Below the pieces are notes generated by a model. It saw only the letters and a program-made list of their open reading frames with translations. It searched no databases and was not told the DNA's origin. From positions 62,001-126,000 of the forward strand of contig NZ_QJUM01000012.1 in NCBI RefSeq assembly GCF_004327355.1: DNA of 64,000 nt, read 5' to 3'. This document shows positions 19,288-27,627 of the stretch, piece by piece (the stretch's first letter is position 1; each line of letters begins with the position of its first letter). Source of the DNA: Phytopseudomonas dryadis (GTDB lineage Bacteria > Pseudomonadota > Gammaproteobacteria > Pseudomonadales > Pseudomonadaceae). The position numbers were made by a program, and so were the translations under genes.

Positions 19288-21336
19288 TCACACTTGCCCG
19301 GCGTCCGGCTGCGTGGGCTTGTCCTGCGCCACGCGGCCCTGCAGCAGCCGCGCCAGCACGTCCTGTACCACCGGGCTCTTGCCGACCACGCCCTCGATGG
19401 CCTTGCCCACCGACAGCGACTTGGCGAACGAGTTGAAGAAGTCGCCTTCGCCGCCGACGATCTCGATCTTGGCCTTGCCCAGGGCAGTGGCCAGGACTTC
19501 GGCCTGATCCTTGGCGATGTCCTTGTTCGCGGCGATGGCGGCCATGGCCTCCTCGAAGCTCTTCTCCAGCTGCATGCGGAACTCTTCGTGCTGGCGGGCG
19601 TTGTCGCTGAGTGCGTCGAGCGCGCCGAACTTCTTGCCCAGGCCTTCGGCCTCGGCATTCAGGCGCTCGAGCAGCACCTGCGCCTCGGCCAGGCCCAGAT
19701 CCTGGGTCGCCTTGGCCTTGGCCGTACCGAGCTGCTCCTCGCCCCGCGCCTGGGCGCCGAGCTTCTCTTCCAGTACACGGGCATCGGCCAGACCGTCCTT
19801 CTCCTTGGCCGCCGCCTGCGCCTCGGTGACACGCGCCTGGGCCAGGCCCTTCTCCTGCTCGCCCTTGGCTTCGGCGATCAGCAGCTCGGCGTGCACGCGC
19901 GCCTCGGCCAGGCCTTCCTTCTCCTTGGCCGCGGCGGTGACTTCACGCACCCGCGCATCGGCCAGGCCAGGCGCCGCGCGCTCGGCCTCGATGCCTTCGG
20001 CGAGTTTCTTCTTCGCCTCGGCGCTCTTGGCCGCGGCTTCCAGCTCGGCCTGGGCGAGGTTGTTGATTTCCACCGCCTTGTGCTTGGAACGGGTCTCGTC
20101 GGCCTCGGCCTGCTTGACCTGGCGCACCAGCTCCTGCTCGGCCTCGGCCTGGGCATTGAGCACCACGACCTGCTTCAGGCGCTCGGCTTCGGACACCTCG
20201 CGCACTTCCTTGATGCGCTCTTCTTCCTGGGCCACGGTCTTCTCCACCGCGACACGCTCACGCACCACGGCGGCGATGTTCTTGCGCTCTTCCTCCAGCG
20301 CCTTTTCCTTCTCGATGCGCTGCAGCTCGACCTCGCGCTCGCGGGCGACCACTTCCAGATCCTTGGCGCGGGTGACTTTCTCCACCTCGATGACCACGGC
20401 CCGCTGGCGGTTCTGCTGCGCCACTTCCACTTCGCGTTGATGGTTCTCGGCGCGGATATCCAGCTCCTGCTGGGTCTGGATGCGCGCCTGCTCGGCCTTG
20501 AGCCGTTCTTCCTCGCGCACCTTCAGGGTTTCCGCCTCCTCGCGGGCGCGGATGGTCTCGATCTCGCGCTTCTGCCGCGCCTCGGCATCGGCCTGCTGAC
20601 GCTCGAGCGAGAGCGTGGCCTCGCGGGTTTCGACGTTCTTCTTCTTGATCGCCAGCTCTTCGTTGCGCTCCAGCTCGTTGGTGATGACGTTCTGCGCGGC
20701 GGTCAGCTGGGTGATCTTGCGGATACCTTCGGCGTCGAGGATGTTGCTCGGGTCGAGGGAAGTCTTGGAGGTCTGCTCCAGGTAGTCGATGGCCACGTCT
20801 TCGAGCACGTAGCCGTTGAGGTCGTTGCCGATCACCTCGACGATGCGGTCGCGGAAGTCCTGGCGGTTCTCGAACAGCTCGACGAAGTCGAACTGCTTGC
20901 CGACGGTCTTCAGCGCCTCGGAGAACTTGGCGTTGAACAGCTCGTTGACCGCGGCGCGGTCGGAGGCACGCTCCACGCCAATGGCCTTGGCCACCTTGAG
21001 CACGTCTTCCTGGGTCTCGTTGACGCGCAGGTAGAAGGCCACGGTGATGTCGGCACGCATGTTGTCGCGGCAGATCAGTCCATCCTTGGCCCGGCGGTCG
21101 ACTTCCAGGGTGATCAGGGAGATCTTCATGAACTCCTTGAGGTGGATGACCGGGTACACCAGCGCGCCGGTGAAATGCACCTTGGGCGTCGACGACATGT
21201 CGTTGACGATCAGCGCCGTACCCTGGGGAACCTTGATGTAGAAGGCCTTGAACAGGGCCAGCAGGCCGACGATCAGCAGGATGACCAGGCCGACCCCGAC
21301 CAGCACGGGCATCAGCGACGGTGGAAGGTTATACAT
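19288..21336 (-). CDS. Flotillin / SPFH-domain membrane protein (YqiK-like)
   Basis: This 682-residue protein has one N-terminal membrane helix (PVLVGVGLVILLIVGLLALF). An SPFH/band-7 domain follows (about residues 30-210: VPQGTALIVNDMSSTPKVHF, LNGYVLEDVAIDYLEQT). A very long charged coiled coil contains repeats of the type GLAEARV/GLADARV. Flotillins scaffold ordered membrane microdomains. The ATG of MYNLPPSL is chosen because AAGGAG lies seven to eight bases upstream. The preceding gene encodes a YqiJ/NfeD-like OB-fold protein, the classic flotillin partner. Confidence 0.93.
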   Translation of the reverse strand: MYNLPPSLMPVLVGVGLVILLIVGLLALFKAFYIKVPQGTALIVNDMSSTPKVHFTGALVYPVIHLKEFMKISLITLEVDRRAKDGLICRDNMRADITVAFYLRVNETQEDVLKVAKAIGVERASDRAAVNELFNAKFSEALKTVGKQFDFVELFENRQDFRDRIVEVIGNDLNGYVLEDVAIDYLEQTSKTSLDPSNILDAEGIRKITQLTAAQNVITNELERNEELAIKKKNVETREATLSLERQQADAEARQKREIETIRAREEAETLKVREEERLKAEQARIQTQQELDIRAENHQREVEVAQQNRQRAVVIEVEKVTRAKDLEVVAREREVELQRIEKEKALEEERKNIAAVVRERVAVEKTVAQEEERIKEVREVSEAERLKQVVVLNAQAEAEQELVRQVKQAEADETRSKHKAVEINNLAQAELEAAAKSAEAKKKLAEGIEAERAAPGLADARVREVTAAAKEKEGLAEARVHAELLIAEAKGEQEKGLAQARVTEAQAAAKEKDGLADARVLEEKLGAQARGEEQLGTAKAKATQDLGLAEAQVLLERLNAEAEGLGKKFGALDALSDNARQHEEFRMQLEKSFEEAMAAIAANKDIAKDQAEVLATALGKAKIEIVGGEGDFFNSFAKSLSVGKAIEGVVGKSPVVQDVLARLLQGRVAQDKPTQPDAGQV

Positions 21337-21425
21337 TGCGCTCAATCTCCTTTGATACGGGTGGAACCGGTTTGCCGCCTGAAGCAAGGTCGCGCGAGCT
21401 GGAGCACTGCACGCAGACCAGGTTC

Positions 21426-22052
21426 CTAGACGCCCCGGAACTCATCCTCAGTTATGACCCGGTAGGCATGCTCGGCCTCCAGATACTCCAGTAAAACGAC
21501 ACGGTCGCCACGCTTGAAACCCTGGGCCTCGTCGGCCCGGACCCGCAGGATCAGCCCCGCTCCGCCATCGGCCAGCAGCGCCTCGCCGTGATTCGGCGTC
21601 ACCCGGCCGCTGCGCACCACGGCGGTCTGGCCGAGCACGCTCTTGCTGCTGGTGACTTCCAGCTTGAGGAACAGCGGACGCAGCGGCGCGCAGATGACAC
21701 CGCACACCGGCAAGGCGAGCAACAGCGCCACCACGGCCAGCACAGCGCCCAGCGGGTAACGCAGCCAGCCCAGCGGCAGCTGGCTGAGCACCAGCAATTC
21801 GGCGAAGTAGCAGAAGCACCAGGCGAAGAAGAACAGCAGGGTCAGCACCAGGGTCAGCGGCACCCCGCTGAGCTTGAGCTTGGAAAGCAGCACCGCGGTG
21901 GAGCCTTCCAGCGCGGAGTCGGCGTCGACGTCGAGCACATCGATCTCGAGCAGACCGAAGGCGACGATGATCCAGTACACCACGGCCAGGCACAGCAGGA
22001 AGCTGAACACGAGCGTGGGAAATGCCAGCGAGATCTGCAGGAAGATGTCCAT
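21426..22052 (-). CDS. OB-fold-containing membrane protein, YqiJ / NfeD-like
   Basis: This 208-residue inner-membrane protein has about four hydrophobic segments in residues 1-125 and a C-terminal OB-fold-like domain (LGQTAVVRSGRVTPNHGEALL, GFKRGDRVVLLEYL). This is the layout of E. coli YqiJ and the NfeD partners of flotillins. It is expected to dock with the downstream flotillin. It lies between the pspA-like and flotillin genes in a compact operon. Confidence 0.85.
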   Translation of the reverse strand: MDIFLQISLAFPTLVFSFLLCLAVVYWIIVAFGLLEIDVLDVDADSALEGSTAVLLSKLKLSGVPLTLVLTLLFFFAWCFCYFAELLVLSQLPLGWLRYPLGAVLAVVALLLALPVCGVICAPLRPLFLKLEVTSSKSVLGQTAVVRSGRVTPNHGEALLADGGAGLILRVRADEAQGFKRGDRVVLLEYLEAEHAYRVITEDEFRGV

Positions 22053-22106
22053 GATTTCCTATCCCTGAGCAACAAGGCGGAGCCTGCGCCCCGCCATCCT
22101 CGAACG

Positions 22107-22802
22107 TCAGGACCTGGCCTTGTCCTTCAAGCGTGCCAGCACGTTATCGGCGTTGGCCTTGTCCGCCACGATGCCGGCGGCACGCAGCTTGGCATCCAGC
22201 GAGTCATCGATGCTGGAGGCTTCGGCCAGTTCGGCCGCGGCTTCCATCTTCGCCGCCCGCTCGGCCTGCTGCTGCTTGATACGCTCCAGCGACTCGACCG
22301 CCGTGTGCAGCTTGGCCTGGGAACCGCCGTAGCGCTGGGCCACGGCCATCTGCGCCTTCTGCACGCTCTCGGTGGCCTTGACCGTATCCACCTGCTGCTT
22401 GAGACGCTTGATATTGGCTTCGGCCTGGCTCACCGCCTTGCGCAGTTGCGCCACGCTGGCGGCATAGCCATCGGCCTGCTCGCGCTCGCTGGCCAGGTCG
22501 GTTTCCAGGTTGGCGATCTTGCCGGCCACTTCGCCCGCCAGCTCTTCGTTGCCGGCTTCCAGCGCCTTGAGCGCGTACGACTCGTACTCGGCGACCTTGG
22601 CGGCCGTCTTGCCGGCGCGCTCGGCGGCCAGTTTCTGCTTGGCCATGATCTCGGCCAGCGCTTCCTTGGACTTGCGCAGCTCCTGGTCGGCGTCGCGGAT
22701 TTCCTGATCGAGGATACGCAGGGCCTGCCCGTCGACCAGGGCTTCACCCACTTCATTGGCACCGCCGCGCAGCGCCGTCAGCAATTTGCTCCAGACGTTC
22801 AT
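22107..22802 (-). CDS. PspA/IM30-family envelope stress protein (YjfJ-like)
   Basis: This 231-residue, almost wholly alpha-helical protein begins with an amphipathic helix (MNVWSKLLTALRGGANEVGE). A long coiled coil follows (LRILDQEIRDADQELRKSKE onwards), typical of PspA/Vipp1/ESCRT-III-like proteins that polymerise on damaged membranes. The ATG at 22802 is preferred over an upstream in-frame start because GGAG lies just before it and the protein then starts with the family N-terminus. It is the second gene of the operon, 13 bp after the DUF2170 gene. Confidence 0.9.
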   Translation of the reverse strand: MNVWSKLLTALRGGANEVGEALVDGQALRILDQEIRDADQELRKSKEALAEIMAKQKLAAERAGKTAAKVAEYESYALKALEAGNEELAGEVAGKIANLETDLASEREQADGYAASVAQLRKAVSQAEANIKRLKQQVDTVKATESVQKAQMAVAQRYGGSQAKLHTAVESLERIKQQQAERAAKMEAAAELAEASSIDDSLDAKLRAAGIVADKANADNVLARLKDKARS

Positions 22803-22815
22803 TGGTGTTTCTCCT

Positions 22816-23430
22816 TCACACACTGGCCTTGAGGAAATCTTCGTAAGCTTCACTGGCCCTGATCACGTTGTCCGCCAGCACCTCGATCTCCAGCACCACG
22901 TTGGGCAGGGTCGACGAGGCGCTCAGCGCGCCGAACATGGTGTAGCAGGTCTGGCCGTCGGGCAGGGTTTCCAGGCCCACGCTCGACAGCGGGAACAGCT
23001 TGTGGCTGCGCAGCACTTCTTCGTTGAAGGCCGTGGTGTCACGCACATCGCTGACCGGCCAGAGCAGCGCCTCGACGATGATCTGATCGCCGAACACGGC
23101 GATGAACAAAGGCAGGTCGCCGTATTCGGTCATGGTCACGTGCAGACTGGCGTCGGCACCCTGGATCAGTTCGATGGCCGCGCGGCCATCGGCAAACGGC
23201 TCCACCCCTGACAGCGCATCGAACAACGTTTGTGCAGTCCAAACCTGAGGCATGCTCACCCCCTCCTCCATTGAAACCAGCTCCGAGCGGGGCTGGCGCA
23301 GTTTCCGTTCGACCGCCGAAAGCCGCTGGGCGTGCTCCGGCAGTATCCAGACTTCCTTCTTGACCAGCCCCTGATCACGCAGGCGCTGGCGAAAAAGACG
23401 CTGGTAATGAGCTGATGATTTGTTTTCCAT
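22816..23430 (-). CDS. DUF2170 (YjfI-like) protein with extra N-terminal DNA-binding-like segment
   Basis: Residues ~60-204 match the YjfI/DUF2170 family (MTEYGDLPLFIAVFGDQIIV, LSSVGLETL, FGALSASSTLPNVVLEIEVL). E. coli YjfI is only about 130 residues long. The first ~50 residues here (YQRLFRQRLRDQGLVKKEVW, then ILPEHAQRLSAVERKLR) resemble ribbon-helix-helix proteins of the MazE/DUF3018 kind. This extension could let the protein bind the repeats that lie right upstream and autoregulate the operon. The start at 23430 is chosen to keep this segment, although no Shine-Dalgarno is obvious. Confidence 0.8.
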   Translation of the reverse strand: MENKSSAHYQRLFRQRLRDQGLVKKEVWILPEHAQRLSAVERKLRQPRSELVSMEEGVSMPQVWTAQTLFDALSGVEPFADGRAAIELIQGADASLHVTMTEYGDLPLFIAVFGDQIIVEALLWPVSDVRDTTAFNEEVLRSHKLFPLSSVGLETLPDGQTCYTMFGALSASSTLPNVVLEIEVLADNVIRASEAYEDFLKASV

Positions 23431-23437
23431 GAAACGC

Positions 23438-23481
23438 AGGATAGATCATCACATGTAATGCATCAACACATCACATGTAAT
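23438..23481 (-). promoter_or_regulatory. Promoter and direct-repeat operator of the eight-gene stress operon
   Basis: Two copies of ATCACATGTAAT (23448-23459 and 23470-23481) lie exactly 22 bp apart, two helical turns. On the minus strand they overlap TTGATG, a 17-bp spacer and TATCCT, a plausible sigma-70 promoter. Transcription would begin within a few bases of the DUF2170 start codon, implying a leaderless or nearly leaderless message. The repeat spacing fits a dimer-of-dimers repressor. Confidence 0.6.
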
Positions 23482-23707
23482 TATTTCGAGTCTACCGGAA
23501 AGGCGGCCGCAAGCGCGCGATGGCGCCACGTCCCAGGGGACGGGTTCGCTATTTAAACCGATTGCGCCGCGCCCATGAACCGGCAAATTCGCCAACTCCA
23601 TCGCAGTTGTGCGCTCGGGATTGCAGCGCGAAACGGCGCCATCAATGGGCCAGCCTTGGCAAGCCGGGACGAATGCGTATGATGCGGCGCTTTTGGGAAA
23701 AAGCCGT

Positions 23708-24430
23708 ATGCTGTCGCGCTGCCTCCTCACGCTGCTCTGCCTCACCCTCTCCACCGCCCTGTACGCCACCCCACCACGCACCTTCAACGAAGCGAAGAAA
23801 ATCGGCTGGACGCTCTACGAACGGCAGTCGGTGGAGTTCTATTGCGGCTGCTCCTTCAAGGGCAATCGCGTGGACCTGAAAAGCTGCGGCTATGTGCCGC
23901 GCAAGAACGCCAACCGCGCCGCACGCATCGAATGGGAACACATCGTGCCGGCCTGGCAGATCGGCCATCAGCGCCAGTGCTGGCAAAACGGCGGGCGCAA
24001 GAACTGCAGCCAGAACGACAGCGTCTTCCAGCGTGCCGAGGCCGATCTGCACAACCTGGTGCCGAGCATCGGCGAGATCAATGGCGACCGCAGCAACTAC
24101 GACTTCGGCTGGCTGCCGCAGGCGCCCACCCAGTACGGCGCCTGCCCGACAGTGGTCGACTTCAAGGCGCGCAAGGTCATGCCGCGCAAGGAGGTACGCG
24201 GCATGATCGCCCGCACCTACCTGTACATGAGCGACCGCTACAAGCTCAAGCTGTCGAGACAGAACCGTCAGCTGTTCACCGCCTGGAACAAGACCTACCC
24301 GGCACAACAATGGGAGCGCCAGCGCAACCAGCTGATGGGTTGCGTCATGGGCTGGGCCAACCCCTATGTCGGCCAGCTGGACAAGCGCCTGTGCCAGCAG
24401 GCGCCGATTGCAGCGCTCAACCGACGCTGA
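23708..24430 (+). CDS. endA: Endonuclease I (EndA/NucM family), secreted DNase
   Basis: This 240-residue nuclease has a signal peptide (MLSRCLLTLLCLTLSTALYA). The DNA/RNA non-specific endonuclease I domain carries the catalytic core RIEWEHIVPAWQIG and the metal-site segment DLHNLVPSIGEINGDRSNY. Eight cysteines suggest disulfides in the periplasm. The start at the signal peptide (23708) is preferred over an upstream frame. It diverges from the DUF2170-led operon with a 277-bp gap that also holds that operon's operator. The role is periplasmic or extracellular DNA degradation. Confidence 0.9.
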   Translation: MLSRCLLTLLCLTLSTALYATPPRTFNEAKKIGWTLYERQSVEFYCGCSFKGNRVDLKSCGYVPRKNANRAARIEWEHIVPAWQIGHQRQCWQNGGRKNCSQNDSVFQRAEADLHNLVPSIGEINGDRSNYDFGWLPQAPTQYGACPTVVDFKARKVMPRKEVRGMIARTYLYMSDRYKLKLSRQNRQLFTAWNKTYPAQQWERQRNQLMGCVMGWANPYVGQLDKRLCQQAPIAALNRR

Positions 24431-24480
24431 GCGGCGCAGTCGCCGCGCGACGAAAAGCAAGCGAATAGCCCCGGCAACCC

Positions 24481-24581
24481 GTAGCCCGGCGTAGAGCGAA
24501 GCGAAACCCGGGAGCGATACCCGAGACCCGCCCCAGACTCAGGCGCCATCCCGGGTATCGCTTCGCTCAACCACAGGCTAC
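24481..24581. repeat. Dispersed palindromic repeat (GTAGCC family)
   Basis: The arms GTAGCCCGGCGTAGAGCGAAGCG and the complementary CGCTTCGCTC...GGCTAC enclose an inner CCCGGG pair. It lies between the convergent endA and thrC genes and belongs to the same family as the copies at 28565 and 37761. Confidence 0.7.
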
Positions 24582-24668
24582 GAAAGCGTGCCCGCCACAG
24601 AGGAACCCTCGAGGCGAAACGATGGCCGCACGCGCAGCTTCGACAACAGCGAACAGGCCGCAAACACG

Positions 24669-24699
24669 AAAGGCCGGCCCCCTGGGGTGACCGGCCTTT
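24669..24699 (-). terminator. Rho-independent terminator of hom-thrC
   Basis: AAAGGCCGG and CCGGCCTTT form a perfect 9-bp stem with a 13-base loop 20 bp past the thrC stop. On the minus strand the stem ends in TTT followed by CGTGTTTG. Confidence 0.8.
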
Positions 24700-24718
24700 C
24701 GAGCCGTAACGCTGTCGC

Positions 24719-26128
24719 TTACAGCGGCTTGCCGCGGTTGCCGTGCCCGGCAACGAAGGCCTGCACCGCCTGCAGGTCGTTGGCCAGCACCGTACAGCGC
24801 TCTTCACGCTCGAACAGGTCGGCCAGGTGCGGCGGCAGTGCCGGCGACTGATCGACAGCGGCCCGCTCCACCGCTTCCGGGAACTTGACCGGGTGCGCGG
24901 TGCCCAGCACCACCATCGGCAGCGCCAGGCTGCGCCGGCATTCGCGCGCGGCACGCACGCCGATGGCGGTATGCGGGTCGAGCAGCTCGCCAGTGGCCTT
25001 GTACACCTCGGCGATGGTCTCGCAGGTCTGTTCGTCGCTGACCGCCAGGGAATCGAACAGCTTGCGGGCCTCCGTCCAGCGATCATCCTCGACGCTGAAA
25101 CCGCCACCGCTCCTGAAATCGGCCATCAGCGCCGCGATCGCCGCGCCATTGCGCCCATGCAGGTCGAACAGCAGGCGCTCGAAGTTCGACGACACCATGA
25201 TGTCCATGGACGGCGACAGGGTCGGATACAGATCGCCCTTCACGTACTGATTGCCGCTCATGAAGCGGTGCAGGATGTCGTTGCGATTGGTGGCGACGAT
25301 CAACTGGCTGATCGGCAGGCCCATGTTGCGCGCCAGGTAGCCGGCGAAGATATCGCCGAAGTTGCCGGTCGGCACCGAGAAGGCCAGCGAGCGCGCCGGC
25401 CCGCCCAGCTGCAGCGCGGCATGGAAGTAGTAGACGATCTGGGCCATGATCCGCGCCCAGTTGATCGAGTTCACCGCCACCAGGCGCGTGCCCTTGAGGA
25501 ACGACTGATCGGCGAAGCTGGCCTTGACCATCTCCTGGCAGTCGTCGAAGTTGCCTTCGATGGCGATGTTGTGGATGTTGTCGCCCAGCAGCGTGGTCAT
25601 CTGCCGGCGCTGCACCTCGGACACCCGCTGGTGCGGATGCATGATGAAGATATCGACGTGCTCGCAGGCCTTGCAGCCCTCGATGGCCGCCGAGCCGGTA
25701 TCGCCACTGGTAGCGCCCATGATCACCACCCGCTCGCCGCGCTTGCTGAGCACGTGGTCGAGCAGACGACCGAGCAGTTGCAGGGCGAAATCCTTGAACG
25801 CCAGGGTCGGGCCATGGAACAGCTCGAGCACCCACTCGTTGCCGTTCAACTGGCGCAGCGGCGCCACGGCGGCGTGCTCGAAGACCCCGTAGGTTTCCTC
25901 CAGGATGCGTTTGAAATCGGCATCGGCGATGCTGCCGGCGACGAAGGGCCGCATCACCCGGAACGCCAGCTCGTGGTACGGCAGGCCGGCCCAGGAGGCG
26001 ATCTCCTCCAGGGTGAAGCGCGGCAGGTTTTCCGGCACGTACAGGCCACCGTCGGTGGCCAGGCCCGCGAGCAGGACATCTTCGAAATTCAGGGCCGGTG
26101 CCTGGCCGCGAGTGCTGATATAGCGCAT
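24719..26128 (-). CDS. thrC: Threonine synthase ThrC
   Basis: This PLP enzyme converts O-phosphohomoserine to L-threonine. It has 469 residues. The N-terminus MRYISTRGQAP and the PLP-lysine segment GPTLAFKDFALQLLGRLLDH are family hallmarks, and MGATSGDTGSAA holds the phosphate-binding loop. It follows hom by about 90 bp in the usual hom-thrC order, so the two steps after homoserine formation are linked. A terminator lies just past its stop. Confidence 0.96.
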   Translation of the reverse strand: MRYISTRGQAPALNFEDVLLAGLATDGGLYVPENLPRFTLEEIASWAGLPYHELAFRVMRPFVAGSIADADFKRILEETYGVFEHAAVAPLRQLNGNEWVLELFHGPTLAFKDFALQLLGRLLDHVLSKRGERVVIMGATSGDTGSAAIEGCKACEHVDIFIMHPHQRVSEVQRRQMTTLLGDNIHNIAIEGNFDDCQEMVKASFADQSFLKGTRLVAVNSINWARIMAQIVYYFHAALQLGGPARSLAFSVPTGNFGDIFAGYLARNMGLPISQLIVATNRNDILHRFMSGNQYVKGDLYPTLSPSMDIMVSSNFERLLFDLHGRNGAAIAALMADFRSGGGFSVEDDRWTEARKLFDSLAVSDEQTCETIAEVYKATGELLDPHTAIGVRAARECRRSLALPMVVLGTAHPVKFPEAVERAAVDQSPALPPHLADLFEREERCTVLANDLQAVQAFVAGHGNRGKPL

Positions 26129-26216
26129 ATCTAAAACCTTTTATAAAGCCGATAAAAGCGCTGAAGGTGGTAGGCTGGACGCAAAAGCCGTTTCGTCCAG
26201 CCTTCAGCCTACAGCC

Positions 26217-27521
26217 TCAAGCGAGTTGCTCCACCCGGATACGCACGACACTGCCGACCACGTCATTGAGCGCCTCGAGCGCGGCGATCGCCTCGTTCAT
26301 GCGCTGCTCGGCCACCCGGTGGGTGACCAGGATCATCGGCACCAGACCATCCTGCTCTTCGACCTCTTTCTGCATGATCGATTCGATGTTGATACCGCGC
26401 TCCGACAGGATGCTCGCCACCTGGGCGAGCACGCCGGGACGGTCCTTGGCCTGGATGCGCAGGTAGTAGGCGCTCTCGCAGGCGCCGATCGGCAGGATCG
26501 GATGGTCGGACAGCGAATCGGGCTGGAAGGCCAGGTGCGGCACGCGGTTGGTCGGGTCGGTGGTCAGGGCGCGCACCACATCGACCAGATCCGCCACCAC
26601 CGACGAGGCGGTCGGCTCCATGCCGGCGCCGGCGCCGTAGAACAGGGTGCTGCCGGCGGCATCGCCATTGACCATCACCGCGTTCATCACGCCGTTGACG
26701 TTGGCGATCAGGCGGTCGGCGGGGATCAGCGTCGGGTGCACGCGCAGCTCGATACCGGCCTCGGTACGACGCGCCACCCCCAGGTGCTTGATGCGGTAGC
26801 CCAGGGCTTCGGCATAGTTGACGTCAGCGGTGGTCAGTTTGGTGATGCCTTCGGTGTAGGCCTTGTCGAACTGCAACGGAATCCCGAAGGCGATGGAGGC
26901 GAGGATGGTCAGCTTGTGCGCGGCATCGATACCCTCGACATCGAAGGTCGGATCGGCCTCGGCATAGCCCAGGGCCTGGGCCTCGGCCAGCACGTCCTCG
27001 AAGGGGCGGCCCTTCTCGCGCATCTCGCTGAGGATGAAGTTGCCGGTGCCGTTGATGATCCCGGCCAGCCAGTTGATACGGTTGGCCGCCAGGCCTTCGC
27101 GGATCGCCTTGATCACCGGAATGCCACCCGCCACCGCCGCCTCGAAGGCGACGATCACGCCCTTTTCCCGCGCGCGGGCGAAGATCTCGTTGCCGTGCAC
27201 GGCGATCAGCGCCTTGTTCGCGGTGACCACGTGCTTGCCGTTGTCGATGGCCTTGAGCACCAGCTCACGGGCCACGCTGTAGCCGCCCATGAGCTCGATG
27301 ACGATATCGATCTCGGGGTTGCTCGCGACCGCGAAGACATCCTCGGTAATCGCGATACCGGTGGTCTGGTACTGCGGCTTCGGGGTGCGCGTGGCGATGT
27401 GCGCCACTTCGATCCCACGCCCGGCACGACGCGCGATTTCCTCGGCGTTGCGCTTGAGCACATTGAAGGTGCCGCCGCCGACGGTACCCAGCCCACAGAT
27501 GCCTACTTTGACCGGTCTCAC
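26217..27521 (-). CDS. hom: Homoserine dehydrogenase Hom
   Basis: This enzyme reduces aspartate semialdehyde to homoserine with NAD(P)H in the threonine/methionine branch. It has 434 residues. The N-terminal Rossmann motif is GICGLGTVGGGTF, the catalytic region includes GIINGTGNFILSEM and AEADPTFDVEGIDAAHKL, and a C-terminal ACT domain begins near residue 350 (YYLRIQAKDRPGVLAQVASI) for feedback control by threonine. The start codon is GTG after GGGGAG. It lies upstream of thrC. Confidence 0.96.
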   Translation of the reverse strand: MRPVKVGICGLGTVGGGTFNVLKRNAEEIARRAGRGIEVAHIATRTPKPQYQTTGIAITEDVFAVASNPEIDIVIELMGGYSVARELVLKAIDNGKHVVTANKALIAVHGNEIFARAREKGVIVAFEAAVAGGIPVIKAIREGLAANRINWLAGIINGTGNFILSEMREKGRPFEDVLAEAQALGYAEADPTFDVEGIDAAHKLTILASIAFGIPLQFDKAYTEGITKLTTADVNYAEALGYRIKHLGVARRTEAGIELRVHPTLIPADRLIANVNGVMNAVMVNGDAAGSTLFYGAGAGMEPTASSVVADLVDVVRALTTDPTNRVPHLAFQPDSLSDHPILPIGACESAYYLRIQAKDRPGVLAQVASILSERGINIESIMQKEVEEQDGLVPMILVTHRVAEQRMNEAIAALEALNDVVGSVVRIRVEQLA

Positions 27522-27550
27522 ACTGAACTCCCCATCTGCACCGCATAAAA

Positions 27551-27572
27551 CGGCCGGAGCAGGCTCCGGCCG
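27551..27572 (-). terminator. Rho-independent terminator after dsbC
   Basis: CGGCCGGAG and CTCCGGCCG form a perfect 9-bp stem with a CAGG loop in the hom-dsbC gap. On the minus strand a TTTTAT run follows, so dsbC transcripts probably end before hom. Confidence 0.75.
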
Positions 27573-27627
27573 CGGAAAAAGAGCCGCACCTTACGAAGCG
27601 GCTGTTTAATAGTCAATCAGTCGCCGG

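Noticed and set aside
19294..21429. 711-codon open frame antisense to the flotillin gene
   Set aside because: The leucine/glycine pattern is produced by the repeated Glu/Ala/Arg codons of the flotillin coiled coil on the other strand.
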